From NCBI RefSeq assembly GCF_015550425.1, contig NZ_JADNAT010000020.1, forward strand, positions 1 through 64,000: a stretch of 64,000 bases of DNA. The letters are read 5' to 3'. Origin of the DNA: Clostridium sp. 1001275B_160808_H3. GTDB taxonomy: Bacteria; Bacillota; Clostridia; Clostridiales; Clostridiaceae. Positions 17,523 to 25,838 of the stretch are shown piece by piece (the first letter of the stretch is position 1; each line of letters opens with the position of its first letter). Below the pieces are notes generated by a model. That model ran no database searches. It was not told the origin of the DNA and saw only the letters and a list, made by a program, of their open reading frames with translations. The position numbers were made by a program, and so were the translations under genes.

Positions 17523-18482
17523 CTATTCTTTATTTTTGACTAATTTAGCTATAAAAAAGCCTTCCATATTTTCATTTGGAATTATTCTTATTGATTTTGT
17601 AATTTCTTCACTATATATTTTTTCTTTATATTTGCTTAAACCTCTTATTACATTTGGTAACTCTAAATTAATTTTTTCTAAGCTCAAGTCTGGATATTTC
17701 TTTAATGCATATTCTATCACTTCTTCATTTTCAAAAGGATTTAAAGTACATGTTGAATATACCATTATCCCTCCAGGTTTAAGAGCATTATAAGCACTAT
17801 CAAATAATTTTTTTTGCAATTTTGAGCATAGTGCAACTTTTTTTTCATTCCACCCCTTATATGCCTTACTACTTTTTAATGTTATTATTCCTTCTCCAGA
17901 GCAAGGAACATCTAAAAGGACCCTATCAAAGTATTTATTTAACCGTTTACCTATAGAACATCCATCAGCTCCTAAAACTATTATAGAATTTGCACCTTGT
18001 TTTTCTATATTATAATTTAATCTCTCTCTTCTTATTTCATTTACATCATTTGCTAAAATAGTAGCTTTATTTTTAGTTATATCAGCCATGTAAAGACTCT
18101 TTCCTCCTGGTGCTGCACACATATCCAAAACAACTAAATCTTCTTTTAAATCTAAAAATAAAGGAGGTAACATTGAAGATAGATTTTGTAAATATATTTT
18201 ACCATATTTATAAATCTCTAATCTTCTTAAGTTACTCTCCTTAATGTCTTTTGCAATAAATGCATTTTTCAATAACGGATGATTTACAGCTTTTATTCTA
18301 TTCATGCTTAATTCATCCATTACTTCCTTAGTATTACCTTTTAAAGTATTAATTCTAAATGTAGTATTTCTTCCTCTATAATAACTTTTATAAATAAGAT
18401 CTAATTGCCTATCTGTAAATATATTTTCTAAAATTTCTATAAGTTCTTTTGGTAAGCTATTTTTAACTTCCTTAATTGACAC
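17523..18482 (-). CDS. RsmB/RsmF-family RNA m5C methyltransferase (short form)
   Basis: A 319-aa SAM-dependent RNA cytosine-5 methyltransferase. The SAM motif is DMCAAPGGKS, the catalytic cysteine motifs are DVPCSGEG and YSTCTLNPFENE, and the N-terminal part contains the NOP2/Sun recognition region. It ends shortly after motif VIII, so it lacks the C-terminal PUA-like domain found in long RsmF. The likely target is rRNA or tRNA, not determined here. The start is GTG 18482 with GGGGTGA upstream. It lies 53 bases past the CDF pseudogene. Confidence 0.85.
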   Translation of the reverse strand: MSIKEVKNSLPKELIEILENIFTDRQLDLIYKSYYRGRNTTFRINTLKGNTKEVMDELSMNRIKAVNHPLLKNAFIAKDIKESNLRRLEIYKYGKIYLQNLSSMLPPLFLDLKEDLVVLDMCAAPGGKSLYMADITKNKATILANDVNEIRRERLNYNIEKQGANSIIVLGADGCSIGKRLNKYFDRVLLDVPCSGEGIITLKSSKAYKGWNEKKVALCSKLQKKLFDSAYNALKPGGIMVYSTCTLNPFENEEVIEYALKKYPDLSLEKINLELPNVIRGLSKYKEKIYSEEITKSIRIIPNENMEGFFIAKLVKNKE

Positions 18483-18535
18483 TACATCACCCCTATAGTT
18501 TATTCATAATATATATTACTTTTCAATTGTATAAA

Positions 18536-19447
18536 TTATGCTGTGATTAAATTATTTTTATTTGTTGTAAATATTATTTGCATATCTTTAAAATAATTTT
18601 CACTGTCTATTCCAATATATAATTCATTTTTTATAATTTCTTCTTCTTCTTTAGTTATTAACTGGTTATTTTCTCCTATAATAAAGTTAACTTCAATTTT
18701 AACACTTCTACCAATTTTCAATACTCTTGTCACTGCTTGTATAAAATTATACTCATTTTTTATAACTTCAACTTGCTTTTCAACTTCTACACTTATTCTT
18801 TCTGGAACCCTTACTCCAATAACTTCTTTAAAGCTATTTATAAATATCTTTAAAGGAGCTTTTAAAAATAAAATTGATGTTATTATAACCATAGTTGGAT
18901 CAATATATTTTGTTATAAATGAAAATTCAGTTTTTGATATTATTGCAGATAAAATAAATCCAAATAAAACTGTAGCACTTAATATTCCATCCATTAGCCA
19001 TTGTATACTTTCGGCATCTATAAGTTCAGAATTTATCTTCTTTCCTGCTTTTTTTATTCTATCGTAGAAAATAAATGAACCCAAAGTTGATACTATTGCA
19101 TATACTATTGCTGATGATGTATTTACGCTATTACCTCCAAGCAATAAAGCATTTATAGCATCATATAATGACAATAAGCACATTATTATTAATATAATTG
19201 AATTTATAGATACAACTAATGGCTCCAAAACATACTTTCCAAATGGAAAATCTTCATTATCTTTTACTTCTATAACTTTACATACAACCAAAGAAGCTGA
19301 CGATAATATAACACTTATAAATGAATATAGTCCATCAAAAATAATCATTTCTGATTTTATCAGTCATCCCCAAGCTAATCCAAATACTGCAAAAAATATT
19401 GTACCTAATACAGAAAATCTTAAAATATTACTTTCATTTTTGTCCAT
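18536..19447 (-). pseudogene. Cation diffusion facilitator transporter interrupted by UGA
   Basis: From ATG 19447 (ribosome binding site AGGTG, six bases before) the frame reads 27 codons, MDKNESNILRFSVLGTIFFA then VFGLAWG, and then meets TGA at 19366-19364. The same frame continues without a further stop for 275 codons to 18536. The downstream part is a CDF-type cation/proton antiporter: metal-site motifs LFDGLYSF-like IIFDGLYSF, FPFGKYVLEPL, ELIDAESIQW and a cytoplasmic C-terminal domain. The N-terminal 27 codons supply the missing first helix. A single-base change (GGA to TGA is likely) or a sequencing error explains it. An internal start at ATG 19348 would drop helix 1. Otherwise intact, 303 codons in full. 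Confidence 0.8.
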
Positions 19448-19642
19448 AATTTCACCTCTAACTTTTTGTAATATTCTATATTTATATATTACTCATTTCA
19501 AAAGTAATTTGTAATTTCTAATTATGCTGAAATTAATATCATAGAGGTTTTGATATTATTTCACATAAAAATATTTTAATAACACAAATGTACTTATAAT
19601 TACTTATATAAGTACTCATATTGGTAATTTCTATAATGAAAA

Positions 19643-19683
19643 AAGCTACTTTACTATTTATTATATAAGTAGTAAAGTAGCTT
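19643..19683 (-). terminator. Terminator of exonuclease III gene
   Basis: Perfect 14-bp arms AAGCTACTTTACTA (19643-19656) and its complement (19670-19683), with a T6 run on the minus strand. Confidence 0.85.
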
Positions 19684-19697
19684 AATTGTTTATTTGA

Positions 19698-20453
19698 TTA
19701 AAGATTAATTCTAAGTTCAACTGGACAATGATCAGATCCTAAAATTTCTGAATGAATTTTAGCATCTTCTAATTTATCCTTTATTGAATCTGATACTAAG
19801 AAGTAATCAATTCTCCATCCTGCATTCTTTGCTCTTGCATTAAATCTATATGACCACCAAGAATAAGCTCCAACTTCATCAGGATAAAAATATCTAAATG
19901 TATCAACAAAACCAGCATTTAATAACTCAGTAAATTTACTTCTTTCCTCTTCTGTAAACCCTGCATTTCTTAAATTAGTCTTAGGATTTTTTAAATCTAT
20001 TTCCTTATGTGCAACATTTAAATCCCCACAAACTATAACAGGCTTTTTTGTATCTAATTCCTTTAAATAATCTCTAAATGCATCTTCCCAAATCATTCTA
20101 TAATCTAGCCTTGCAAGTTCATTCTTTGAATTTGGAGTATATACTGTTACCATATAAAAATCTTCAAATTCTAAAGTAATAACTCTTCCTTCTTTATCAT
20201 GCTCTTCTATTCCTAGTCCATATCTTACACTTAATGGCTTTTCTTTAGTAAATATAGCTGTTCCTGAATATCCTTTTTTCTCAGCATAATTCCAATATTG
20301 ATTATACCCTTCTAGCTCTAAATCTATTTGTCCTTCTTGTAATTTACTTTCTTGAATACAAAAAATATCTGCATCCATTTCTTTAAAATATTCTAAAAAG
20401 CCTTTTGTAACACAGGCTCTTATTCCATTAACATTCCATGATATTAACTTCAT
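19698..20453 (-). CDS. Exodeoxyribonuclease III (xth family)
   Basis: A 251-aa EEP-fold AP endonuclease/3'-5' exonuclease that repairs abasic sites. Motifs: SWNVNGIRA (start), IQESKLQ (metal-binding glutamate), [31 protein letters not shown] and the C-terminal catalytic SDHCPVEL. The length matches B. subtilis ExoA. A ribosome binding site AAGGAG precedes ATG 20453. It has its own promoter and terminator. Confidence 0.93.
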   Translation of the reverse strand: MKLISWNVNGIRACVTKGFLEYFKEMDADIFCIQESKLQEGQIDLELEGYNQYWNYAEKKGYSGTAIFTKEKPLSVRYGLGIEEHDKEGRVITLEFEDFYMVTVYTPNSKNELARLDYRMIWEDAFRDYLKELDTKKPVIVCGDLNVAHKEIDLKNPKTNLRNAGFTEEERSKFTELLNAGFVDTFRYFYPDEVGAYSWWSYRFNARAKNAGWRIDYFLVSDSIKDKLEDAKIHSEILGSDHCPVELRINL

Positions 20454-20492
20454 ATCTTCTTCTCCTTTTTGCTATAATATTATATTAATTAT

Positions 20493-20501
20493 ATTATAAC
20501 A
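20493..20501 (-). promoter_or_regulatory. Extended -10 promoter of exonuclease III gene
   Basis: TGT-TATAAT on the minus strand, about 45 bases upstream of the start. No good -35 hexamer at 16-18 bases, in line with an extended -10 promoter. Confidence 0.45.
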
Positions 20502-20572
20502 CGTTTTTATTTTTATATCATTGACTACATTTTCTTATATAATTCAACTAATCAATTATGTTTTAAATAAAA

Positions 20573-20629
20573 AATAGTAGAAATATGTATTAAATCATTC
20601 TTATTAAAATAATACATATCTCCACTATT
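20573..20629 (-). terminator. Terminator of glyA
   Basis: Arms 20573-20592 and 20610-20629 pair at 18 of 20 positions, with a T6 run on the minus strand. It lies about 50 bases after the glyA stop. Confidence 0.75.
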
Positions 20630-20676
20630 CTTAATTTTTATATTTTCTATGAATTAATAACTACCTATAAACTTTA

Positions 20677-21912
20677 TTACTCATATAAAGGATGCTTTTC
20701 ACATAAGGCTTTAACTCTTGATTTTAATAATTCTAAATCATTATCTTTTTTAGAAAGTGCATCATTTATAATAGACGCTACTTCCTTCATATCTTCTTCA
20801 TTAAATCCTCTTGTTGTTACAGCTGGAGTACCTATTCTAATTCCAGATGTAATAAATGGACTTTTAGTTTCATTCGGTACAGTATTTTTGTTTACTGTTA
20901 TTCCTATACTATCTAAAAGAATTTCTGCATCTTTTCCTGTAACATCTTTATTAGTTAAATCAACAAGTATTAAATGATTATCTGTTCCACCTGAAACTAT
21001 TTTAAAATCATATTTAGTTAATTCATTTGCTAAAACATTGCAATTATTAACTACGTTTTTTATATATTCTTTATAACTTGGATCTAATGCTTCTTTAAAA
21101 CATACTGCTTTTGCTGCTATAGTATGTATAAGTGGTCCTCCTTGTATCCCTGGGAATATGGTTTTATCTATTTGCTTTGCGTATTTTTCTTTACAAAGAA
21201 TTAATCCACCTCTTGGTCCTCTTAATGTTTTATGTGTTGTTGAAGTTACAAAATCGGCATATGGTACTGGAGAAGGATGTACTCCCGCTGCAACAAGCCC
21301 TGCAATATGAGCCATATCTACCATGAATAAAGCTCCTACTTCATCACATATATCTTTAAAAGCTTTAAAATCAATTAGTCTTGCATATGCACTTGCACCT
21401 GCTACAATAAGTTTTGGTTTATGCTTAAGTGCTAATTCTCTAACTATATTATAATCAATAGTTTCAGTTTCTTTATCAACACCATAAGAAACAAAGTTAA
21501 ATAACTTTCCTGAGAAATTTACTGGTGAACCATGAGTTAAATGTCCTCCATGGTTTAAATCCATTCCTAAAACAGTATCCCCTGGCTCTAATACTGAGAA
21601 ATAAACAGCCATGTTAGCTTGTGAACCTGAATGTGGTTGAACATTTGCATGTTCAGCACCAAATAGTTCTTTTGCCCTTTCTCTTGCTATATCTTCTACT
21701 TCATCAACTATATGACAACCACCATAATATCTTTTATTTGGGTATCCTTCAGCATATTTGTTTGTAAGAAATGAGCCCATAGCTTCCATTACTGCTTTTG
21801 ATGCAAAATTCTCTGATGCAATTAGTTCAATTCCATCTTGCTGCCTTTTTAATTCTTTTTCTATTAATTCATAAATTGCTTTATCTTCTTTTGAAATATT
21901 TTCAAAATTCAT
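20677..21912 (-). CDS. glyA: Serine hydroxymethyltransferase
   Basis: A 411-aa PLP enzyme that interconverts serine and glycine with tetrahydrofolate, feeding one-carbon units into nucleotide synthesis. The PLP lysine is K228 in [13 protein letters not shown], with the folate-site region [10 protein letters not shown] at 29-38 and [12 protein letters not shown] at 62-73. Length and motif spacing are normal. ATG 21912 has GGGGTGA upstream. Monocistronic, with a promoter at 21941-21969. Confidence 0.96.
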   Translation of the reverse strand: MNFENISKEDKAIYELIEKELKRQQDGIELIASENFASKAVMEAMGSFLTNKYAEGYPNKRYYGGCHIVDEVEDIARERAKELFGAEHANVQPHSGSQANMAVYFSVLEPGDTVLGMDLNHGGHLTHGSPVNFSGKLFNFVSYGVDKETETIDYNIVRELALKHKPKLIVAGASAYARLIDFKAFKDICDEVGALFMVDMAHIAGLVAAGVHPSPVPYADFVTSTTHKTLRGPRGGLILCKEKYAKQIDKTIFPGIQGGPLIHTIAAKAVCFKEALDPSYKEYIKNVVNNCNVLANELTKYDFKIVSGGTDNHLILVDLTNKDVTGKDAEILLDSIGITVNKNTVPNETKSPFITSGIRIGTPAVTTRGFNEEDMKEVASIINDALSKKDNDLELLKSRVKALCEKHPLYE

Positions 21913-21940
21913 TTTATCACCCCAAATCCTTTTTTACTAA

Positions 21941-21969
21941 ATTATAAATATAATTCAAATAATAATCAA
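21941..21969 (-). promoter_or_regulatory. Sigma-A promoter of glyA
   Basis: TTGATT (21969-21964), a 17-base spacer and TATAAT (21946-21941) on the minus strand; start of transcription about 25 bases before the ATG. Confidence 0.6.
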
Positions 21970-22082
21970 TTAATATTTCTAAATTATTCTTGTTTTTTTA
22001 TAAATTTATAAAGTAGTTCCTTATTAATATGATATATATTATTAATTCTGAAAAGTAGTATATACTATATATAAAGCTATTG

Positions 22083-22091
22083 TGTTATAAT
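22083..22091 (+). promoter_or_regulatory. Extended -10 promoter of thrE genes
   Basis: TGT-TATAAT, about 38 bases before ATG 22130. The -35 region is not recognisable. Confidence 0.45.
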
Positions 22092-22129
22092 ACCTTAAGA
22101 AAATTTTTAGATTATAAGGAGCATACAAT

Positions 22130-22894
22130 ATGGATATGAATGAAATACTTCACGTTGCAACTTTCGCTGGAAAAATAATGCTTGAGTCTGGTGGAGAAAC
22201 ATATAGAGCTGAAGAAATAATATGGAGAATTTGTAAAATCTATGGAGTAGAAGAAGCAGAAAGCTTTGTTACTACAACTGGTATTATGGTTTCAGTATGT
22301 CATGAAGGAAAAACTTATTCATTAATTAGAAGAGTTTCAACAAGAACTATTGATTTAGATAAGGTTGATAAGGTAAATGATTTATCTAGAAATATTATAA
22401 GTCGAGGTTTATCTGTATCCGAATTAAAAAATCAACTTCAAATAATAAATAATGGAGAAAGATACAATAATAAAACTGCAATATTAATTTCTGCATTAGG
22501 TGCCTTTTGCTTTGTATTTCTTTTTGGTGGTAAAATAAAAGAAGCTATTGCTGCTTTTTTCATCGGACTTGTTATAAAATCTGTATCCATAAAATTTTCT
22601 AGCCTTGAAATAAATCAGTTCTTTATAAATAGCATTTCAGCAGGAATTGCTGCTATAATGGCTATTATATTTTTAAAGTTAGGCTTTATAAATGACATAG
22701 ACAAAACTATAATCGGCTCCATAATGCTATTAGTTCCAGGCCTCGCTATTACAAATGCAATAAGGGATACTATATCTGGAGATTTACTAGCTGGACTTAC
22801 AAGAGCAGCAGAGGCTTTTTTAGTTGCTATATCAATAGCTGTAGGTACAGGAGCTGTACTTAGTTTTTGGATTTCTACTTTTGGAGGACTATAA
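22130..22894 (+). CDS. ThrE-type threonine/serine exporter, N-terminal subunit
   Basis: A 254-aa member of the ThrE/YjjP (DUF1212) family. The cytosolic N-terminal domain (about 1-115) carries the typical SGGETYRAEE and FVTTTGIMVS stretches, followed by four or five transmembrane helices. Paired with the next gene, which supplies the YjjB-type half, to form one exporter; in corynebacteria both halves are fused in ThrE. AAGGAG precedes ATG 22130. The substrate (threonine, serine or, in E. coli, succinate) is inferred from family. Confidence 0.8.
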   Translation: MDMNEILHVATFAGKIMLESGGETYRAEEIIWRICKIYGVEEAESFVTTTGIMVSVCHEGKTYSLIRRVSTRTIDLDKVDKVNDLSRNIISRGLSVSELKNQLQIINNGERYNNKTAILISALGAFCFVFLFGGKIKEAIAAFFIGLVIKSVSIKFSSLEINQFFINSISAGIAAIMAIIFLKLGFINDIDKTIIGSIMLLVPGLAITNAIRDTISGDLLAGLTRAAEAFLVAISIAVGTGAVLSFWISTFGGL

Positions 22895-22895
22895 T

Positions 22896-23369
22896 ATGCT
22901 AATACAATCATTATTTGCATTTTTTTCTACTCTTGGTTTTGGTATATTATTTAATATAAAAGGTCAAAAATTATTTTATGCTGCTTTAGGTGGTGGATTA
23001 AGTTGGTTTATAAGCATATATTGTGAGAGCTTAGGATTTAATACTACTTCATCATTTTTTATTTCATCAATTATATTTAGTATTTACTCAGAAGTTCTTG
23101 CAAGAATATTAAAAACCCCTGTTACAACACTTATAATTTGTGCCTTAATTCCATTAGTTCCTGGCGGAGGAATGTATTATACTATGTATGAAGCTATAAA
23201 TGGGGATATAATGAAGTCTTTAGAAATAGGTTTAACTACACTAGCAAATGCTGGTTCACTTTCTCTTGGCGTTATATTTGTATCAACAGTTACTAGACTT
23301 TTAATGTCTGCTAGAAAAAAGAGAGAATTTAGAGAATTAGAAAGACGTGCAAAAAGAAAATTTAAATAA
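22896..23369 (+). CDS. ThrE-type exporter, C-terminal subunit
   Basis: A 157-aa membrane protein of the YjjB/ThrE_2 family with four helices and the conserved ALIPLVPGGGMYYTMYEAI stretch, similar to a gating loop. The start is ATG 22896, one base past the upstream stop; an earlier TTG 22881 is part of the GGAGG site inside the first gene. The C-terminus is highly basic (RKKREFRELERRAKRKFK). It needs the preceding gene product to function. Confidence 0.82.
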   Translation: MLIQSLFAFFSTLGFGILFNIKGQKLFYAALGGGLSWFISIYCESLGFNTTSSFFISSIIFSIYSEVLARILKTPVTTLIICALIPLVPGGGMYYTMYEAINGDIMKSLEIGLTTLANAGSLSLGVIFVSTVTRLLMSARKKREFRELERRAKRKFK

Positions 23370-23370
23370 T

Positions 23371-23408
23371 AAAGCCATACACTATAATATCCTTTAGTGT
23401 ATGGCTTT
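23371..23408. terminator. Bidirectional terminator
   Basis: Perfect 14-bp arms AAAGCCATACACTA (23371-23384) and TAGTGTATGGCTTT (23395-23408), between convergent thrE-type and ferredoxin genes. Confidence 0.85.
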
Positions 23409-23412
23409 TAAA

Positions 23413-23601
23413 TTATTCTTCTATTGAAATAGCTGTTACTGGACAGCTTTCACAAGCTTCTCTTGTTGCATCTTCAAATTCTGCTGCAACAGTTCCTTCT
23501 ATAGCAACTGAAACTCCTGTTTCTAATGAAAATACTTCTGGACAGACTCCTTCGCAAAGTCCACAAGATATACATGTATTTTCGTCAACAAATGCCTTCA
23601 T
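23413..23601 (-). CDS. Ferredoxin, single [4Fe-4S]
   Basis: A 62-aa ferredoxin. Ligands C10-x2-C13-x2-C16 plus C53 (followed by P) bind one 4Fe-4S cluster; C20 and C50 are placed to form the disulfide seen in this family in place of a second cluster. It serves as a low-potential electron carrier. Ribosome binding site AAAGGAGG and a near-consensus promoter (23677-23704) suggest strong expression. Confidence 0.93.
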   Translation of the reverse strand: MKAFVDENTCISCGLCEGVCPEVFSLETGVSVAIEGTVAAEFEDATREACESCPVTAISIEE

Positions 23602-23676
23602 GCAATTCGCCTCCTTTACTCACATTATCTTATATCTTCAAAAGTTAATGTGCATTTATAAGTTAATATACCATAA

Positions 23677-23704
23677 TTATAAATAATTATTTTCATTTGT
23701 CAAT
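23677..23704 (-). promoter_or_regulatory. Strong sigma-A promoter of ferredoxin
   Basis: Consensus TTGACA (23704-23699) and TATAAT (23682-23677) with a 16-base spacer on the minus strand. The leader before the ATG is about 70 bases. Confidence 0.75.
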
Positions 23705-23758
23705 ATTATTAGACAAGCATTATTACTAATAAATATTAATTATTCCTTATTTAATAGA

Positions 23759-24772
23759 TTATAATAAGTTTATGTCGTTTTCTCTACATACTTTTAAATT
23801 TTTTTCATCCCATGTACTTGCTTGTACTTCTCCTATATGAGCTTTATTTAAGAAATACATACAAATTCTAGATTGTCCTATTCCTCCCCCTATTGTATAA
23901 GGTAATTCTCCATTCAATAGCATCCTATGAAAATCTAAACTTCTTCTATCATCATTTCCAGAAACTCTAAGTTGATAATCTAATGCTTTTTCATCTACTC
24001 TTATTCCCATTGAAGATAGCTCTACAGCTCTATCTAAAAGAGGATACCAGAATAATATATCTCCATTTAAGTTCCAATCATCATAGTCAGGGCTTCTTCC
24101 ATCATGCTTTTCTCCTGAACTTAAAACACCTCCGACCTTCATTAAAAATACTGCTTTATGTTCTTTGCATATAGCATCTTCTCTTTCTTTTGGAGTGTAT
24201 TCTGGATACTTATCTTCTAACTCTTGAGTAGTTATAAAAAATATTTCTTCTGGCAACTTATCTTCACCTTTGATTAAATCTTTATGGACATAATTTTCAG
24301 TTTCCTTAAAAACATCATAAATACTTCTTACTACTTCTTTTAGTTTTTCTTCAGTTCTATCTTTTTTATCTATAACTTTTTCCCAATCCCATTGGTCTAC
24401 ATAAATAGAATGTAAATTATCTAATTCTTCATCTCTTCTTATTGCATTCATATCAGTATATAATCCTTCTGATACTTTAAATCCATATCTATGAAGGCTT
24501 AATCTTTTCCATTTAGCTAATGAATGAACTATTTCCACATCATTTCCAGTTGCTAATACATCAAACTTTACTGGTCTTTCTACTCCATTTAGATTATCAT
24601 TAACACCGCTTTTAGAATCAACAAATAATGGTGCTGAAACCCTTGTTAAATTTAAGCTTTCTGCTAGTTTCTTTTCAAAGAAGTCTTTTATTTTTTTAAT
24701 ATGAACCTCTGTTTCAATTAATGTTGTACTACTTTTGTAACCTTCTGGTATTATTATTCCTTCTACTTTCAT
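23759..24772 (-). CDS. asnA: Aspartate-ammonia ligase (asparagine synthetase A)
   Basis: A 337-aa class II synthetase-like enzyme making asparagine from aspartate, ammonia and ATP (AMP-forming). Recognisable stretches are [26 protein letters not shown], the DQWDWEKV block and GGGIGQSR near the C-terminus, all standard for AsnA. The length is normal. GGGGG precedes ATG 24772. Expression is controlled by the T-box leader upstream, which reads asparagine codon and discriminator G, consistent with its role. Confidence 0.95.
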   Translation of the reverse strand: MKVEGIIIPEGYKSSTTLIETEVHIKKIKDFFEKKLAESLNLTRVSAPLFVDSKSGVNDNLNGVERPVKFDVLATGNDVEIVHSLAKWKRLSLHRYGFKVSEGLYTDMNAIRRDEELDNLHSIYVDQWDWEKVIDKKDRTEEKLKEVVRSIYDVFKETENYVHKDLIKGEDKLPEEIFFITTQELEDKYPEYTPKEREDAICKEHKAVFLMKVGGVLSSGEKHDGRSPDYDDWNLNGDILFWYPLLDRAVELSSMGIRVDEKALDYQLRVSGNDDRRSLDFHRMLLNGELPYTIGGGIGQSRICMYFLNKAHIGEVQASTWDEKNLKVCRENDINLL

Positions 24773-24852
24773 TTTAAATTTCCCCCTTCAAATAAGTAAT
24801 TAATTAAATTTAAATAATCAAATCCCCAAGAGTAAAACAGTTTTATTACAAT

Positions 24853-25149
24853 AAAAAAAGCTTTCATCCTTTATATATAAAAGGATGAAAGCTATAATTC
24901 CATGTTGCCACCTTAATTCACTATTACTTCACAATAATAGACTCTTCAAGTACGTAAGTAAAACTTAGATACTCTAGCACTATAACGGGTGCAACCCGGT
25001 TACCGCCTACTAGTTGTTATCTTTCGGGGTACGGCTCAGAGATGTTATTCAAATTAACTTTCTTATTCTACTCACAGCAAATGTAGAACTCTCTGAAAAG
25101 ATACATCAATTTTACTTCTTCTCATCATAGCCTGTAATTCAATTATTTA
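24853..25149 (-). ncRNA. T-box riboswitch of asnA, tRNA-Asn responsive
   Basis: On the minus strand a leader of about 300 bases runs from a promoter at 25184-25156 to a terminator (arms 24859-24871 and 24881-24893, then T6). The T-box core is AAGGTGGCAACATGG (about 24915-24901), and its UGGC bulge (24910-24907) pairs with the NCCA end of a tRNA whose discriminator is G, as in tRNA-Asn. Stem I closes with CAGAG/CTCTG, and the codon after GAAT in its specifier loop is AAC (25046-25044, asparagine). Uncharged tRNA-Asn should stabilise the antiterminator and turn on asnA. Boundaries are approximate because no folding program was used. Confidence 0.85.
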
Positions 25150-25155
25150 TAAAGA

Positions 25156-25184
25156 ATATTATCACTTTATTAATATCTTGTAAA
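25156..25184 (-). promoter_or_regulatory. Promoter of the asnA T-box transcript
   Basis: TTTACA (25184-25179), 17 bases, TAATAT (25161-25156), minus strand. It overlaps no coding sequence, starting just beyond the CsoR-family gene stop. Confidence 0.5.
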
Positions 25185-25209
25185 TATCTATTTAAAATTT
25201 TTTCAATAT

Positions 25210-25482
25210 TTATTTTACAAATGTATTTATAGTTTTTATTAATTGTTTTAAAGTTTCTTGCTCACATGAGCCCTCTTCAATACCTAAGCAATTATTTGCA
25301 TAATACTCAATAGTTAATCCACCTACTCTGTTTATTGCTGATCTAATAGCTGATATTTGTACTAATATATCAGAGCAACACACATTTTTCTCCATCATTC
25401 CTTGAATTCCTTTTACTTGGCCTTCAATTCTTTTTAATCTATTTACTATATCTTTTCTTAGCTTTTCGTTTTCCTCTTCCAT
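25210..25482 (-). CDS. CsoR/FrmR-family transcriptional repressor
   Basis: A 90-aa all-helical DNA-binding protein of the CsoR family (DUF156). The core LKRIEGQVKGIQGMME (about 16-31) is standard. C36 and C65 line up with the copper ligands of CsoR, but the third ligand position, usually H61, is tyrosine and the residue before C65 is asparagine. That makes copper sensing less likely and favours a thiol-type (persulfide or aldehyde) sensor, an inference. ATG 25497 lies in the ribosome binding site GGAGG, so ATG 25482 is chosen. The promoter carries a matching operator (25504-25520), indicating autorepression. Confidence 0.85.
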   Translation of the reverse strand: MEEENEKLRKDIVNRLKRIEGQVKGIQGMMEKNVCCSDILVQISAIRSAINRVGGLTIEYYANNCLGIEEGSCEQETLKQLIKTINTFVK

Positions 25483-25503
25483 ACTTAAAACCTCCATAAT
25501 ACT

Positions 25504-25553
25504 ATACCTCTATAGGGTATATATATTTTAACATTTATATATCTATCTTTCAA
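25504..25553 (-). promoter_or_regulatory. Promoter and CsoR-type operator
   Basis: On the minus strand TTGAAA (25553-25548), a 17-base spacer and TAAAAT (25530-25525) form the promoter. Directly downstream of the -10 is the 17-bp dyad ATACCCTATAGAGGTAT (25520-25504), resembling known CsoR-family operators (TACCC...GGGTA). Binding here would block transcription initiation. The remaining interval to 25838 shows only an extended -10 promoter. Confidence 0.65.
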
Positions 25554-25640
25554 TTAAGAATGTACATAATTATTAATGATTCAGTAAACCAATATAAATA
25601 AAATTTATTTTTTAACTATCTTATTTACTCTTATATAAAT

Positions 25641-25649
25641 TGGTATAAT
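25641..25649 (+). promoter_or_regulatory. Extended -10 promoter of the aldehyde dehydrogenase gene
   Basis: TGG-TATAAT on the plus strand, 190 bases before ATG 25839. No -35 hexamer is visible. The leader of roughly 180 bases has no gene. Confidence 0.4.
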
Positions 25650-25838
25650 TAGTTTTATTAAGTATTATTTATAAATTTAAATTAATTATATTCACTATAG
25701 TTCTTATATTATTAAAAATATAGCTACTACTGCTTTTTATATAATTTAATTTATTATTATTTTAAGTGCTATAATAAGCTTATATATAAATAGTATTATG
25801 TTAATTTCAATTTTATATGATAAATCATGGAGGTTCTT

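Noticed and set aside
18536..19447. Selenocysteine or tryptophan reading of the UGA in the CDF gene
   Set aside because: CDF transporters are not selenoproteins, no SECIS-like hairpin was recognised after the codon, and other genes in the window use UGG for Trp and UAA/UAG/UGA normally as stops.
24950..25030. tRNA-like GC-rich stretch (GGGTGCAACCCG) before asnA
   Set aside because: It resembles a T-arm but lacks the other arms; it fits stem II of the T-box leader.
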